32,252 bases of DNA, taken from contig CAYPEK010000043.1 in the NCBI GenBank assembly GCA_964409645.1, positions 1 to 32,252 of the forward strand, in the 5' to 3' direction. Source of the DNA: CAYPEK01 sp964409645 (GTDB lineage: Bacteria > UBP15 > UBA6099). The notes below the pieces were generated by a model, which ran no database searches, had not been told where the DNA came from, and saw nothing but the letters and a program-made list of their open reading frames with translations. A program made the translations under genes and the position numbers. The stretch's first letter is position 1; each line of letters starts with the position of its first letter. Positions 6,571 through 14,288 of the stretch are shown one piece after another.

Positions 6571-7447
6571 GCAGATAGCAACAGGAAGGCTGGTGTGTCC
6601 CGTAACGAGGCAGCGCCTGAACGTGAGTGCGGACGGCAATCGTCTCGAAACGGCGGGCGGCGCGCGGACATACGACTATAAGGATGGGAAAGTGCCGATA
6701 CTGACTGTTTCGCCGGAGACCGGCGAGCAGTATATCGCAAATGTTGCCGATGAAGCGGTTGCCGGATTCAGAAGTAATGCAACGGTTAAAAAAAACATTA
6801 AGGAACGCATTAAGCAAAGGTTAGATAAGGATTACCGCTCAAGGGCATCTGAAAAGGCGCTCGAAAGGATAATCGGCCGCCCGGACGGGGAAGAAGTGAG
6901 AATATCGATTGGCGGGGGGCCGTACAGGCATCATCCGTCTTTTACGAATGTCAATATAAGTCCGCTTCCCGAAGTGGATGTAGTTGCGGATGCGCATATA
7001 CTGCCGTATGCGGATAACAGTGTGGATGCCGTGATCACCGAGGCGGTGCTGGAGCATTTAAAGGACCCGGCGGCCGCTGTTCGGGAGATGAGCAGAGCGC
7101 TCCGGCCGGGAGGAATGGTGTATTCCATAGTTCCGTTTCTTCACTCGTATCACGGATACCCTGACCACTATTCGAATTTTACGCTATCGGGACACGTTCG
7201 TCTTTATGAGTCATCGGGATTCGAAGTGATTGAATCAGGAGTATGCGTCGGGCCGGTTTTCGCGTTGACGCTGATGGTGTCCAGATTTATAAGAGAGTTT
7301 TTTCCGGCGATTTTGAAAAGGCCGGTCCATAAACTGTGGTGGGTTGTCTCAAAGATTCTGAACCCGCTGGATAGATTCATGAACGGCATGACCAATGCTC
7401 ACGTTCTGGCGACCACAACGTATCTTCTTGCCGCCAAGAAGACATAA
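6557..7447 (+). CDS. Class I SAM-dependent methyltransferase with Trm112-like N-terminal domain
   Basis: The 296-residue product starts at a GTG inside the end of the hydrolase gene. No nearer ATG would keep the N-terminal domain. Residues 8-55 (GRLVCPVTRQRLNV...DGKVPILTV) resemble the Trm112/YcaR-type small domain that often heads methyltransferases, although only one cysteine remains, so zinc binding is unlikely. The methyltransferase part follows: an SIGGGPYRH glycine-rich loop, then LPYADNSVDAVITEAVLEHLKDP (motif of UbiE/Methyltransf_11 proteins) and LRPGGMVYSIVPF. The target is unknown. The preceding AAGGG-rich purine stretch can serve as ribosome binding site. Confidence 0.88.
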   Translation: MDVSRQIATGRLVCPVTRQRLNVSADGNRLETAGGARTYDYKDGKVPILTVSPETGEQYIANVADEAVAGFRSNATVKKNIKERIKQRLDKDYRSRASEKALERIIGRPDGEEVRISIGGGPYRHHPSFTNVNISPLPEVDVVADAHILPYADNSVDAVITEAVLEHLKDPAAAVREMSRALRPGGMVYSIVPFLHSYHGYPDHYSNFTLSGHVRLYESSGFEVIESGVCVGPVFALTLMVSRFIREFFPAILKRPVHKLWWVVSKILNPLDRFMNGMTNAHVLATTTYLLAAKKT

Positions 7448-7472
7448 TCAATCGTTGAAAAATGCTATTGTG

Positions 7473-7493
7473 AAAAAGCGGTAGAACCGTTTG
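7473..7493 (-). terminator. Weak terminator-like hairpin between convergent genes
   Basis: On the minus strand, AAACGGT-TCT-ACCGCTTTTT forms a short stem (CGGT/ACCG plus flanking A-T pairs across one mismatch) followed by five Ts. It lies directly after the stop of the 7500-8585 gene. Confidence 0.4.
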
Positions 7494-7499
7494 CATTGA

Positions 7500-8585
7500 C
7501 TATAGCGTATCCGCAACCAGAACGAAAAACGGCGCGAGCGGGACCGCTCCTGAGCCAAGTATGCTTATGGTTTTATTCAGGCATGCCGAAACTGCTTTCT
7601 TCATTCCGCCGCCGGATTCACCGTGGTAATAGCCGCTCTCGATCCTCGCGTCGAAACCGGATTCCAAAAGGGCGCGCAGCAGTTTCTTCTGGTCCATCAG
7701 ATGCTCCGCCCAGTTGCCGGTTGCCGGATCGCAAGTATTTGTGGGGTGGTCCGGATTGTACCGGATATTTTCGCCTTTCAGATGCAAATCCACGCATCGT
7801 TCGATGTCGCTTTTCATCAGGCCGCGCGTCATGCGTGCCAGATTCTCGATTTCGCCTCCGGATAACTTTTCAGATTTCGCCGCAATGATTTCCTTTCTCA
7901 TCTCTAAATAGCTCGTGGTCGAATCTCTTTCCTTGCGGCCTTTTTCCTCGGCTCTGTTTTCATATTCAAATTTGACGTGCTGCTTCATCAGCCTTTTTCT
8001 CAACACGGGGTTTCTGTCGTTCGCTCCGGAGCCGAGCACGACTCTTAATTTCCTATGCGGGACACTGTTGAGAGTTCGCAAGAAACTTTCGATGTCATAT
8101 ATGTGCTCGATCACGTCGTAGGAGACCAACACATCGACGGAAGTTCCAGTGCCGTTCAAACGGTTTATCACGTCGTTGATATCGCCGCAGACGACATCGA
8201 AAAGTTCCAAGCCGAGCGCGGACGACATTTTTCGGACGTCCGCGCATGAAACGTCGTAGATGTCGTTGTAGATTACTTTTCCGACGCCGAGTTCTTTCGC
8301 GAGAAAAGACATCATTCCTGAGCCGCCGCCGTAATCAAGCATGACGGCCCGGTCCGCGTCCGCGCCTCCGGTGAATGCGAGTGAGATCAGATATGAATAC
8401 AGCCTGAGAGATGCGTCGGGCAAAGCAAGTTTCGATGAGAGATAACGGGTGTTGTATTCCGATATGCCGGTTTTTTTAAGGTCTGTTTTCCTCAGTTTTT
8501 CATGCAGTCTCGACGCTGCGGCCTCGATCGCGCCGCGTAGCTCACGGTCGAACTTTCCGCGTGCTTCTTTGAAAAAATAGTCCAT
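7500..8585 (-). CDS. SAM-dependent methyltransferase-domain protein
   Basis: This is a 361-residue protein. The central Rossmann methyltransferase signature is visible: MLDYGGGSGMMSFLA (motif I), KVIYNDIYD (acidic end of strand 2), VVCGDINDV, and VDVLVSYDVIEHIYDIESFL (the post-motif characteristic of Methyltransf_11/23). The N-terminal 100 residues are helical and charged. The C-terminal 120 residues (with NPDHPTNTCDPATGNWAEHLM and a hydrophobic end) match nothing I can name. The substrate is unknown; small molecule, lipid or surface sugar are all possible. It faces the 6557-7447 methyltransferase, and the two are separate types rather than a duplicate. I see no good Shine-Dalgarno; a GGCGG lies about 20 bases upstream. 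Confidence 0.8.
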   Translation of the reverse strand: MDYFFKEARGKFDRELRGAIEAAASRLHEKLRKTDLKKTGISEYNTRYLSSKLALPDASLRLYSYLISLAFTGGADADRAVMLDYGGGSGMMSFLAKELGVGKVIYNDIYDVSCADVRKMSSALGLELFDVVCGDINDVINRLNGTGTSVDVLVSYDVIEHIYDIESFLRTLNSVPHRKLRVVLGSGANDRNPVLRKRLMKQHVKFEYENRAEEKGRKERDSTTSYLEMRKEIIAAKSEKLSGGEIENLARMTRGLMKSDIERCVDLHLKGENIRYNPDHPTNTCDPATGNWAEHLMDQKKLLRALLESGFDARIESGYYHGESGGGMKKAVSACLNKTISILGSGAVPLAPFFVLVADTL

Positions 8586-8720
8586 TTATGCTTTTTATCT
8601 TTCCGCCGCTTATTATGCAACGACGTCAATTCTACATATTCCTCATTCGGTGTCCAGCATTATCAAGATGTCGAAATCGCATTCCGGGAATAAACAAGTG
8701 CTTAAAAGCGACCGGATAGG

Positions 8721-10889
8721 TCACTTTAAGAGTTTCTCCGGAATCATCGATTTGCGGATTTCCTCGAACGGTGTTTTTATGGCGCTTTCGGAAGTGAGTT
8801 CCCACAGGCCGGTTTTCAGTTGCCGCAGGGCGAGTGTGGAGACTACCCAGCCCTGAGTCCAGCCGCTTTCGATGCTCCACGCGCCCCATCCGGCGTCCGC
8901 GTTCGACGCCCAGTAGTCCCAGCGGCCGAAATCGAATGCGCGGAACCACGCGCCGTCGAGTTCGGGATGTGTGTTGGATCTCACCTGTATGCGGACAAGG
9001 TAAGCGGCGAGTTTATCCTCTGCGGCGGCGAGTTTCGGATCGCCTGTGGCGCGCGCGGCCTCGTGGAGGCCTATGAACGCGAAGTTCGTCGTGTAGAGCA
9101 GGTCGGAGAGCGGATCGCCGTTCTCCTGAATCAGGGGCGCTTCGGCGGTTCCATAAGCGTCGTTCGATCGGGGAGGGCCGTAGTCGCCTTTCCCGGCAGC
9201 GCCGATCTCCTCGCGGATCGCTCCCGATGCGTCCTGAAATGAGAGCAGATCGTTCGAGATGCGGATTAGCCACTCGCGATGTTCGGGAGTGTCTTCGACG
9301 CGGATCAGCCACGCAAGCGGCAGCAGCATCCGCGCGCGCTCCTGCTGCATGCCGTTCGTCCAGTGCCATTCGTTCGGGTATGCGGCCATCATCATCCGGA
9401 TTCCGGTTTTCGTGCGTTCGAGCAGAGGGGCATAACCCGTTTTGTCGTACATCCACAGATAGCATGCCCAGATCCACGACTGGAAATGCGGCGCGTAGTC
9501 GGTGTATTGCTCGTTCAGGAAGTATTTCCAGCCCGACATCATAAGGTATTGTTCTTCGAGGTTGCGCCTGCGGAAGCCGAGCGTGCCCGACGTCCTGAAA
9601 TTGCCGAGGATGGCTTTCGCGACCGGCTCGTCCCAGCGGTCGGTCTTAAGCGCGCCGGAGACGGCGATTGCTCCGAGAATTGCGCGCGCGTTGTCGTCGC
9701 CGTAATAAATGCCCGACGAGCGAGGCGTGTCGTCCCAGCCGATCAATCCATAAGATGAACTCGTTTTCTTGGCGCGCGGGCCGCGCTGAAGAACCGATTT
9801 CGTGAAGATGAAGTCGAGCAGATTGGGAGCGATTGTTTTTCCGCGCGGGTCGCCGTCGGCGAGAGATCGGAGCGCGAGCGCCATAGCGGTTTCGCCGTTG
9901 CAGTCGGCGCGCCTGTACCAGCGGACGGGCTGGCTGCCGTCGTTGCCGATCCGCGAACTAAAACCTTCGAGCAGGCCGAGAGTGCCGTCGCCGGCCGGGC
10001 TGCTCTGCGTGGGGCCGGGGCCGACACGGTCGTAATATTCCGCCGCCTTGTCGAAGTCCGTCGCCCAGTCGGGATGCACGAGAAGTCGGCTGTTGATGTA
10101 CCAGTCGGCGCCGCGCCGAACCGCCTGTATTTCGGCGTCGGGGGGCAGATTGTCGTCGCGTCCGAATGCCGGGCCGACCGATGATGTCCATTCCATCGGA
10201 GGTATGATCCTTCCGGGCTGGAGACGTTCGAGAATCGTTTTCCAGATCACCGGCCATGCGTCCCGCGGCGCGTAGCGGCCGGTGTTGAAGTTGCTGAGTT
10301 GCGTTGTGGCAATTAAAAGTCCGCGCTCCGGAATCTCGAAAAGTATCGGCCATGTTTTTGTGCCGTCGAGTCCGAAGACCGCCGAATCGAAGCCGGCGAC
10401 TTTCGCAAGCGAGATAAGCGGACGGGCCGCCTCCGCCGGGATGAACCGGCAGTCGTGGAACATCACGATTCGCATCGGCTTCAGCGTGTCGCCGAACACA
10501 TCCGACGTGATGACGCCGCGCTCCCATTTTATGCTCTGAGCCACGCCGAGGGTGAGTCCCGGTACGGTCGCGGGAAACTCCATGTATAGGTGCAGGTTCT
10601 TCTCTCGCGCTGTTTCATAAACGTCGTCCGGCACAACGGTAGTCTTTTCCGGATATCCGTCCGCGAGGATAAGGACGGCGGAGTCCGCCTGAGCGGCCGC
10701 GACTGCTTTTCGCGGGTCGTCGAACCTTGGATAGTCGCCGCCCGAGTTCAGAGCAGCAACATAGAGGTCGTTATCAGGTGCGGAGACAAAGACAAACGCC
10801 GCCTGTTTATCCGCCGCCGCGGAGGAGGACATCGAAATGAAAAACAAAAGTGAGAGGTAAAGCAGTATGACCGCTAACAGTTTGCGCAT
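8721..10889 (-). CDS. Secreted protein with six-hairpin-glycosidase-like (alpha/alpha barrel) region
   Basis: The 722-residue product starts with a Sec signal peptide (MRKLLAVILLYLSLLFF..., cleavage likely near residue 26 in SSSAAA). Residues 30-250 form an alpha/beta-looking domain (AVLILADGYP, IVMFHDCRF, DSAVFGLDG) that may be related to class I glutamine-amidotransferase-like domains seen in secreted carbohydrate proteins. From about residue 300 on there are repeated helical segments rich in W, Y, A and L (NGETAMALALRSL, DDNARAILGAIA, QSWIWACYLWMYDK, WHWTNGMQQERARM, SGWTQGWVVSTLALRQL). These resemble (alpha/alpha)6-barrel glycoside hydrolases or lyases. I cannot assign a CAZy family or catalytic residues. 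GGAG lies before the ATG. It probably acts on glycans outside the cytoplasm; this is inference from fold hints only. Confidence 0.7.
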   Translation of the reverse strand: MRKLLAVILLYLSLLFFISMSSSAAADKQAAFVFVSAPDNDLYVAALNSGGDYPRFDDPRKAVAAAQADSAVLILADGYPEKTTVVPDDVYETAREKNLHLYMEFPATVPGLTLGVAQSIKWERGVITSDVFGDTLKPMRIVMFHDCRFIPAEAARPLISLAKVAGFDSAVFGLDGTKTWPILFEIPERGLLIATTQLSNFNTGRYAPRDAWPVIWKTILERLQPGRIIPPMEWTSSVGPAFGRDDNLPPDAEIQAVRRGADWYINSRLLVHPDWATDFDKAAEYYDRVGPGPTQSSPAGDGTLGLLEGFSSRIGNDGSQPVRWYRRADCNGETAMALALRSLADGDPRGKTIAPNLLDFIFTKSVLQRGPRAKKTSSSYGLIGWDDTPRSSGIYYGDDNARAILGAIAVSGALKTDRWDEPVAKAILGNFRTSGTLGFRRRNLEEQYLMMSGWKYFLNEQYTDYAPHFQSWIWACYLWMYDKTGYAPLLERTKTGIRMMMAAYPNEWHWTNGMQQERARMLLPLAWLIRVEDTPEHREWLIRISNDLLSFQDASGAIREEIGAAGKGDYGPPRSNDAYGTAEAPLIQENGDPLSDLLYTTNFAFIGLHEAARATGDPKLAAAEDKLAAYLVRIQVRSNTHPELDGAWFRAFDFGRWDYWASNADAGWGAWSIESGWTQGWVVSTLALRQLKTGLWELTSESAIKTPFEEIRKSMIPEKLLK

Positions 10890-10986
10890 CGTTCAGCTCC
10901 GCTTCTCAGATAAGGAAATATTAAAACGAAACCGGAAACATGTCTGCGTTTTGAGCTGAAAAAGACGTTCGCGCTTCCGCGCCGGT

Positions 10987-11556
10987 TCAGAGAACGAAGA
11001 CCGCGGCGGCTACGACGCTGGTCCACATTTTCTGTTGCCCTTTAGCGACTTGTACGATCGAGCGCGGGCGGTAGATTTTACCGGCGATCGCCCATTCTTC
11101 CTTGCGTTCGTTCCAAGACTTGTCGGGATCGAACGGGAGGCCGAGCGTCGATGCGAGCATTTCCGCCGCGAGGTCTTCGGCGAGTTCGGATGTCTGCTTT
11201 GAGTCCATCCCGTACTCGTGAACTTCGCTGAGATATCCGTAGCGGTGGGATTCCATCGGCTGCGCGAGCCCGACACCGGCGGATATAAGGCGTCCGTATT
11301 CGTTCGTGTCGTTGCGTGCTATAACCGTGAACACAATGTCGCCGGGGTTGAGGCTGTATTTGCGCTCGCCGTCTTTGTTTTTCGCACGGAGCGCGTCCGT
11401 GCGGGATACGATTTTGCATCTCGGTGGGAATATCGACGATACGGTCACCAGATTGAATTTTTCTATACATGCCTGCCTGAGCGCCAACTCGAAACTCGCG
11501 AGTTTTAGTTTGTGTACTCCGACGCCTTTTGTAAAGAACATTGCTTTCGGTGTCAT
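10987..11556 (-). CDS. pdaD: Pyruvoyl-dependent arginine decarboxylase
   Basis: This 189-residue proenzyme matches the archaeal/bacterial PvlArgDC family. It begins with a PKAMFFTKGVGVH segment. The self-cleavage site is the serine pair S40-S41 in NLVTVSSIFPP, where the second serine becomes the pyruvoyl group. A glycine-rich ISAGVG segment follows, then E111 (GYLSEVHEYG), equivalent to the catalytic glutamate of the Methanocaldococcus enzyme. It converts arginine to agmatine and CO2, for polyamine synthesis or acid/arginine stress. The start at 11556 is preferred over an upstream in-frame codon at 11613 because GGAGGTGG precedes it and the family begins there. No agmatinase or agmatine deiminase is visible nearby. 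It lies between a beta-lactamase-fold hydrolase and the secreted 722-residue protein, all on one strand with gaps near 100 bases. Confidence 0.92.
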   Translation of the reverse strand: MTPKAMFFTKGVGVHKLKLASFELALRQACIEKFNLVTVSSIFPPRCKIVSRTDALRAKNKDGERKYSLNPGDIVFTVIARNDTNEYGRLISAGVGLAQPMESHRYGYLSEVHEYGMDSKQTSELAEDLAAEMLASTLGLPFDPDKSWNERKEEWAIAGKIYRPRSIVQVAKGQQKMWTSVVAAAVFVL

Positions 11557-11662
11557 CGACTTTCCACCTCCGAAATTGTTAAATTCCAATATTTTAGTTC
11601 TCCCTCGCCCCAATTTGCTGGAAAAAGGCGATCAAATTAATAATCATACAAAGTTGCGGAGA

Positions 11663-12505
11663 TCATGCAATGTCAAATTGAAAATTATTTCCGACGGTGG
11701 CTTGGACCACCCGGTTGCCGAACTCCTGAATCAACCGCGCCTGAGCGCGGATACCTGTGCAATGGGCCGGTGAGATGACCTTCGGTTCGATCTTCTGAAG
11801 CTCCTCAATCGTGCTTGCAATCTGAGCGTCGGATGCGCGTTCGAGGTGCATCCCGCCGATGATCGCATGCACGGGCCGCCCTCCGGTAAGCTCCGCCGCG
11901 CGGTCGAGCGTGTTCACAAGTCCGCGGTGCGCGCAGCCGAGCAGCAGTACCGTGCCCTGCGCGGCGGAGATCACGAGCGCCTGATCGTCCGCGAGCGGGT
12001 CGGGCATCTCTTTGCCGTCGCGACGCACGAACAGCATCGGCTCGATTTTCTCGAAGTCATTTTTCATCCGCACTTCGCCGGTGGTGACTATCCCCGGCGC
12101 AACTTCGACCGATTCCTTTGTCAGGTTCAGTCGTATGCCTTTCTCTTCGAGGAATTTCTTCTTGAGCGGCAGGCCGATCGGGATGAAACCCATAGCGGGG
12201 TGCATCGCGAGCTTTTCCTCGAAAATGTCCGGGTGTGCGATCAGCTCGAATTCCGCTCCTGCGTTGATGAGCGCGTTCAGGCCGCCAGCGTGGTCGTAGT
12301 GTCCGTGGCTGAGCACGACGGTCGAGACCGATTTCAGGTCGATTCCCATTCGTGGGGCGTTGTGCGCGAGTGCGAAGCCCTGACCCGTATCGAACAGTAT
12401 TTTTTTGTCGCCTGCTTCGATCAGGAACGAGAGTCCGTGTTCGCCGATCTGCTCTTTACTCGTCGCGACGGTGTTCTCGGCAATGGTCGTAATTTTGATT
12501 TTCAT
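11663..12505 (-). CDS. Metallo-beta-lactamase-fold hydrolase (COG1237-like)
   Basis: This 280-residue cytoplasmic protein has the metal-binding motif SHGHYDHAGG near residue 65. Further ligands are LGCAHRG, GGMHLE and PAHCTG. The N-terminal segment with GLSFLIEAGDKKILFDTGQG is typical of the group that includes pterin-ribofuranosylaminobenzene phosphate synthases and uncharacterised metal-dependent hydrolases. The substrate is unknown. GGAG lies about ten bases before the ATG. It is the first gene of a possible run with pdaD (106-base gap). It diverges from the substrate-binding lipoprotein gene. Confidence 0.88.
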   Translation of the reverse strand: MKIKITTIAENTVATSKEQIGEHGLSFLIEAGDKKILFDTGQGFALAHNAPRMGIDLKSVSTVVLSHGHYDHAGGLNALINAGAEFELIAHPDIFEEKLAMHPAMGFIPIGLPLKKKFLEEKGIRLNLTKESVEVAPGIVTTGEVRMKNDFEKIEPMLFVRRDGKEMPDPLADDQALVISAAQGTVLLLGCAHRGLVNTLDRAAELTGGRPVHAIIGGMHLERASDAQIASTIEELQKIEPKVISPAHCTGIRAQARLIQEFGNRVVQATVGNNFQFDIA

Positions 12506-12623
12506 TTAGGCATCTCCGATGATTGGTCTGTGGGAAATGATACACGCGCACGAATTATGAGACAACGAAAACCCAGAATTAATAATCGAAGAGAATCTGT
12601 TTTATAATCGTGCGGCGGATATT

Positions 12624-12650
12624 TTGACAAGCGCGCTTTTGTGTTAGAAT
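12624..12650 (+). promoter_or_regulatory. Candidate promoter for the ABC substrate-binding protein
   Basis: TTGACA (12624-12629) and TAGAAT (12645-12650) have a 15-base spacer, shorter than ideal. GGAGG at 12673-12677 precedes the ATG at 12684. The leader is about 27 bases. Confidence 0.45.
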
Positions 12651-12683
12651 TCCTGCGGATCAAAAAATTTTTGGAGGTCTGAA

Positions 12684-13610
12684 ATGAAGCGTATCGCAAT
12701 GATTTCGGCGGTAATGATGCTTGCGGCGGCGATGCTGTTCTCGGGCGGCTGCGCCAAGAAAAAGGGCGGCTCCGAAAAACCGAAGGTCGTCATCGGCTAT
12801 TCGACTCCTGCGCTTACGAACCAGTACTGGAACAGGGTGTCGAACGGCATTCAGGAAGAAGCAAAGAAGAACAACATCGAAGTGATCGTGGCGGATGCGC
12901 AGAACGACAGCGGCAAGCAACTCTCCGATGTCGAAGACCTAATCATGAAGCAGGTCAGCGTTCTGCTGATCTCACCGTGGGACACCGACACCGCGGCGTC
13001 GTGCATCAAGAAAGCGAACAGGGCCAAAATCCCGGTCGTGATCGTTGACATCGGCACAAGCGGCGGCGAATATACGGCGTTCATTATTTCCGACAATAAA
13101 GAAGGCGGCAGGATAGCCGGCCGGTTTATTGCGGAACAGCTCGGCAACAAGGGGAAGGTTGTGCATATCCAGTGCCAGCTCGGCGCGCGCAACGCGCAGC
13201 TCCGCGGAGAGGGTTTCGAGGAGATAATGAAGGAAAAGGGAATTACGATCGCGGCGAAACAGCCCGCTGACTCGAAACGCGATCTCGGCATGACGGTCAT
13301 GGAAAACATTCTTCAGAAGAACCCTGACGTGAACGCGGTGTTCGCGCAGAACGACGAGATGGCGCTCGGCGCGGCACGCGCGATCGACACCGGCGGCAAG
13401 AAGGGCAAGATTCTTGTAGTCGGGTTCGACGGCAACGACGACGCTATCAGCGCGATCAAGGACGGCTCGATGGCGGCAACAGTGGGCCAGCAGCCGGAGG
13501 AGATGGGCAAAATCGCGGTTCAGACTTCACTTAAGATCATAAATAAGGAACAGTTCGACAAGGACATTTTCGTTCCTGTTAAGTTGATAACGAAAGATAC
13601 GATTAAATAA
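12684..13610 (+). CDS. Sugar-type ABC transporter substrate-binding lipoprotein
   Basis: The 308-residue product has a lipoprotein signal ending at C23 (MLFSGGCAKKK). A periplasmic binding protein of the ribose/LacI-like class (Peripla_BP_4) follows. Visible family segments are VVIGYSTPALTNQYWNRVSNGIQ, VEDLIMKQVSVLLISPWD, the domain hinge IPVVIVDIGTSGGEY, GRIAGRFIAEQLG, NPDVNAVFAQNDEMALGAARAI and VGFDGNDDAISAIKDGSMAATVGQQPEEMG. It would bind a sugar or sugar-like ligand outside the inner membrane. No permease or ATPase gene is adjacent: the next gene is convergent. It is therefore an orphan that must share a transporter or act as a sensor or chemoreceptor ligand carrier. The ligand cannot be told. 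It has its own promoter and a strong ribosome binding site. Confidence 0.93.
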   Translation: MKRIAMISAVMMLAAAMLFSGGCAKKKGGSEKPKVVIGYSTPALTNQYWNRVSNGIQEEAKKNNIEVIVADAQNDSGKQLSDVEDLIMKQVSVLLISPWDTDTAASCIKKANRAKIPVVIVDIGTSGGEYTAFIISDNKEGGRIAGRFIAEQLGNKGKVVHIQCQLGARNAQLRGEGFEEIMKEKGITIAAKQPADSKRDLGMTVMENILQKNPDVNAVFAQNDEMALGAARAIDTGGKKGKILVVGFDGNDDAISAIKDGSMAATVGQQPEEMGKIAVQTSLKIINKEQFDKDIFVPVKLITKDTIK

Positions 13611-13616
13611 CGCTTT

Positions 13617-13630
13617 CCGCCGTGCGGCGG
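13617..13630. terminator. Inverted repeat between convergent lipoprotein genes
   Basis: CCGCCG and CGGCGG are separated by TG, making a compact GC hairpin in the 24-base gap between two convergent stop codons. No T-tract directly follows (GGGAGTTCATTTT on the plus strand), so it is a weak or bidirectional terminator at best. Confidence 0.45.
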
Positions 13631-13634
13631 GAGT

Positions 13635-14045
13635 TCATTTTACCGCGGCGGACGCCGCTTTTGCTGCTTTATCCACGGTGGCTGTGTTGCATTCCAGCCA
13701 CTTTTTTCCTTTTTGCGGATCGCACGCATTCAATATGTAGTTCGCGTATGCTTCCATTGCTTTTTTAGTTTTATGGTCTTTCTTATAGCCGTTAGAGGCG
13801 GCCATGCAGTTCTCCATGACTTTCTTTTCGACGTCCGGCGGAAAATCCGCTGCGGCGGCTTTGCTTTCGAGCACCAGCCGGTCGCACAACCGGTCGAAAG
13901 CGTATTTTTCGTTATCCGCCGGTTTTGCGGGGACTGCCGACGCCGCCGGTGTTTTCTTCACCGTGGCAGGTTTTTTCTTTGCGCAGCCTGCCGCCGAGCC
14001 GAGCACGAGCGCCGCGGTTATTATCGCAATCGCATATTTTCTCAT
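13635..14045 (-). CDS. Small lipoprotein of unknown function
   Basis: This 136-residue protein has a lipobox ending at C21 (LGSAAGCAKKK). A Lys/Pro/Ala linker (residues 22-45) follows, then a helical domain with four cysteines (LCDRL, ENCMAA, LNACDP, LECNTA) that could form two disulfides. I recognise no family. GGAGGCGG precedes the ATG at 14045. It shares the GCAKKK start of the mature part with the convergent substrate-binding protein, probably because both follow the same export sorting preference. The gap of 100 Ns begins 34 bases upstream, so its promoter is not visible. Confidence 0.75.
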   Translation of the reverse strand: MRKYAIAIITAALVLGSAAGCAKKKPATVKKTPAASAVPAKPADNEKYAFDRLCDRLVLESKAAAADFPPDVEKKVMENCMAASNGYKKDHKTKKAMEAYANYILNACDPQKGKKWLECNTATVDKAAKAASAAVK

Positions 14046-14079
14046 TTCCGCCTCCACAACGAAAAGTTTATAGACTCCG

Positions 14080-14179
14080 NNNNNNNNNNNNNNNNNNNNN
14101 NNNNNNNNNNNNNNNNNNNNNNNNNNNNNNNNNNNNNNNNNNNNNNNNNNNNNNNNNNNNNNNNNNNNNNNNNNNNNNN
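14080..14179. other. Assembly gap (100 N)
   Basis: This is a run of exactly 100 Ns, the conventional placeholder for a gap of unknown length. Genes or promoters may be missing between the small lipoprotein and the secreted protein that follows. Confidence 0.99.
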
Positions 14180-14247
14180 ACATCCCATTTCCGTTTTGGC
14201 GTTGCAGTCTAATACCGGTACGGTTATGCGGATCGCTGTGTGTGTGT

Positions 14248-14253
14248 TATAAT
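14248..14253 (+). promoter_or_regulatory. Candidate -10 element
   Basis: There is a perfect TATAAT 35 bases before the ATG at 14289. No convincing -35 is seen at 16-18 bases upstream. Confidence 0.35.
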
Positions 14254-14288
14254 GGCTTCTGTTGCCGCGACGGCGGCGCGGAGTGTCG

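Noticed and set aside
10890..10986. GCGC-GGAA-GCGC hairpin after pdaD
   Set aside because: The stem is only 4 bp and the T-run is eight bases away, so it is too weak to call a terminator.
11668..11673. TTGACA on the minus strand before pdaD
   Set aside because: The nearest -10-like sequence is 22 bases away, too far for a sigma70 promoter, so I do not call one.
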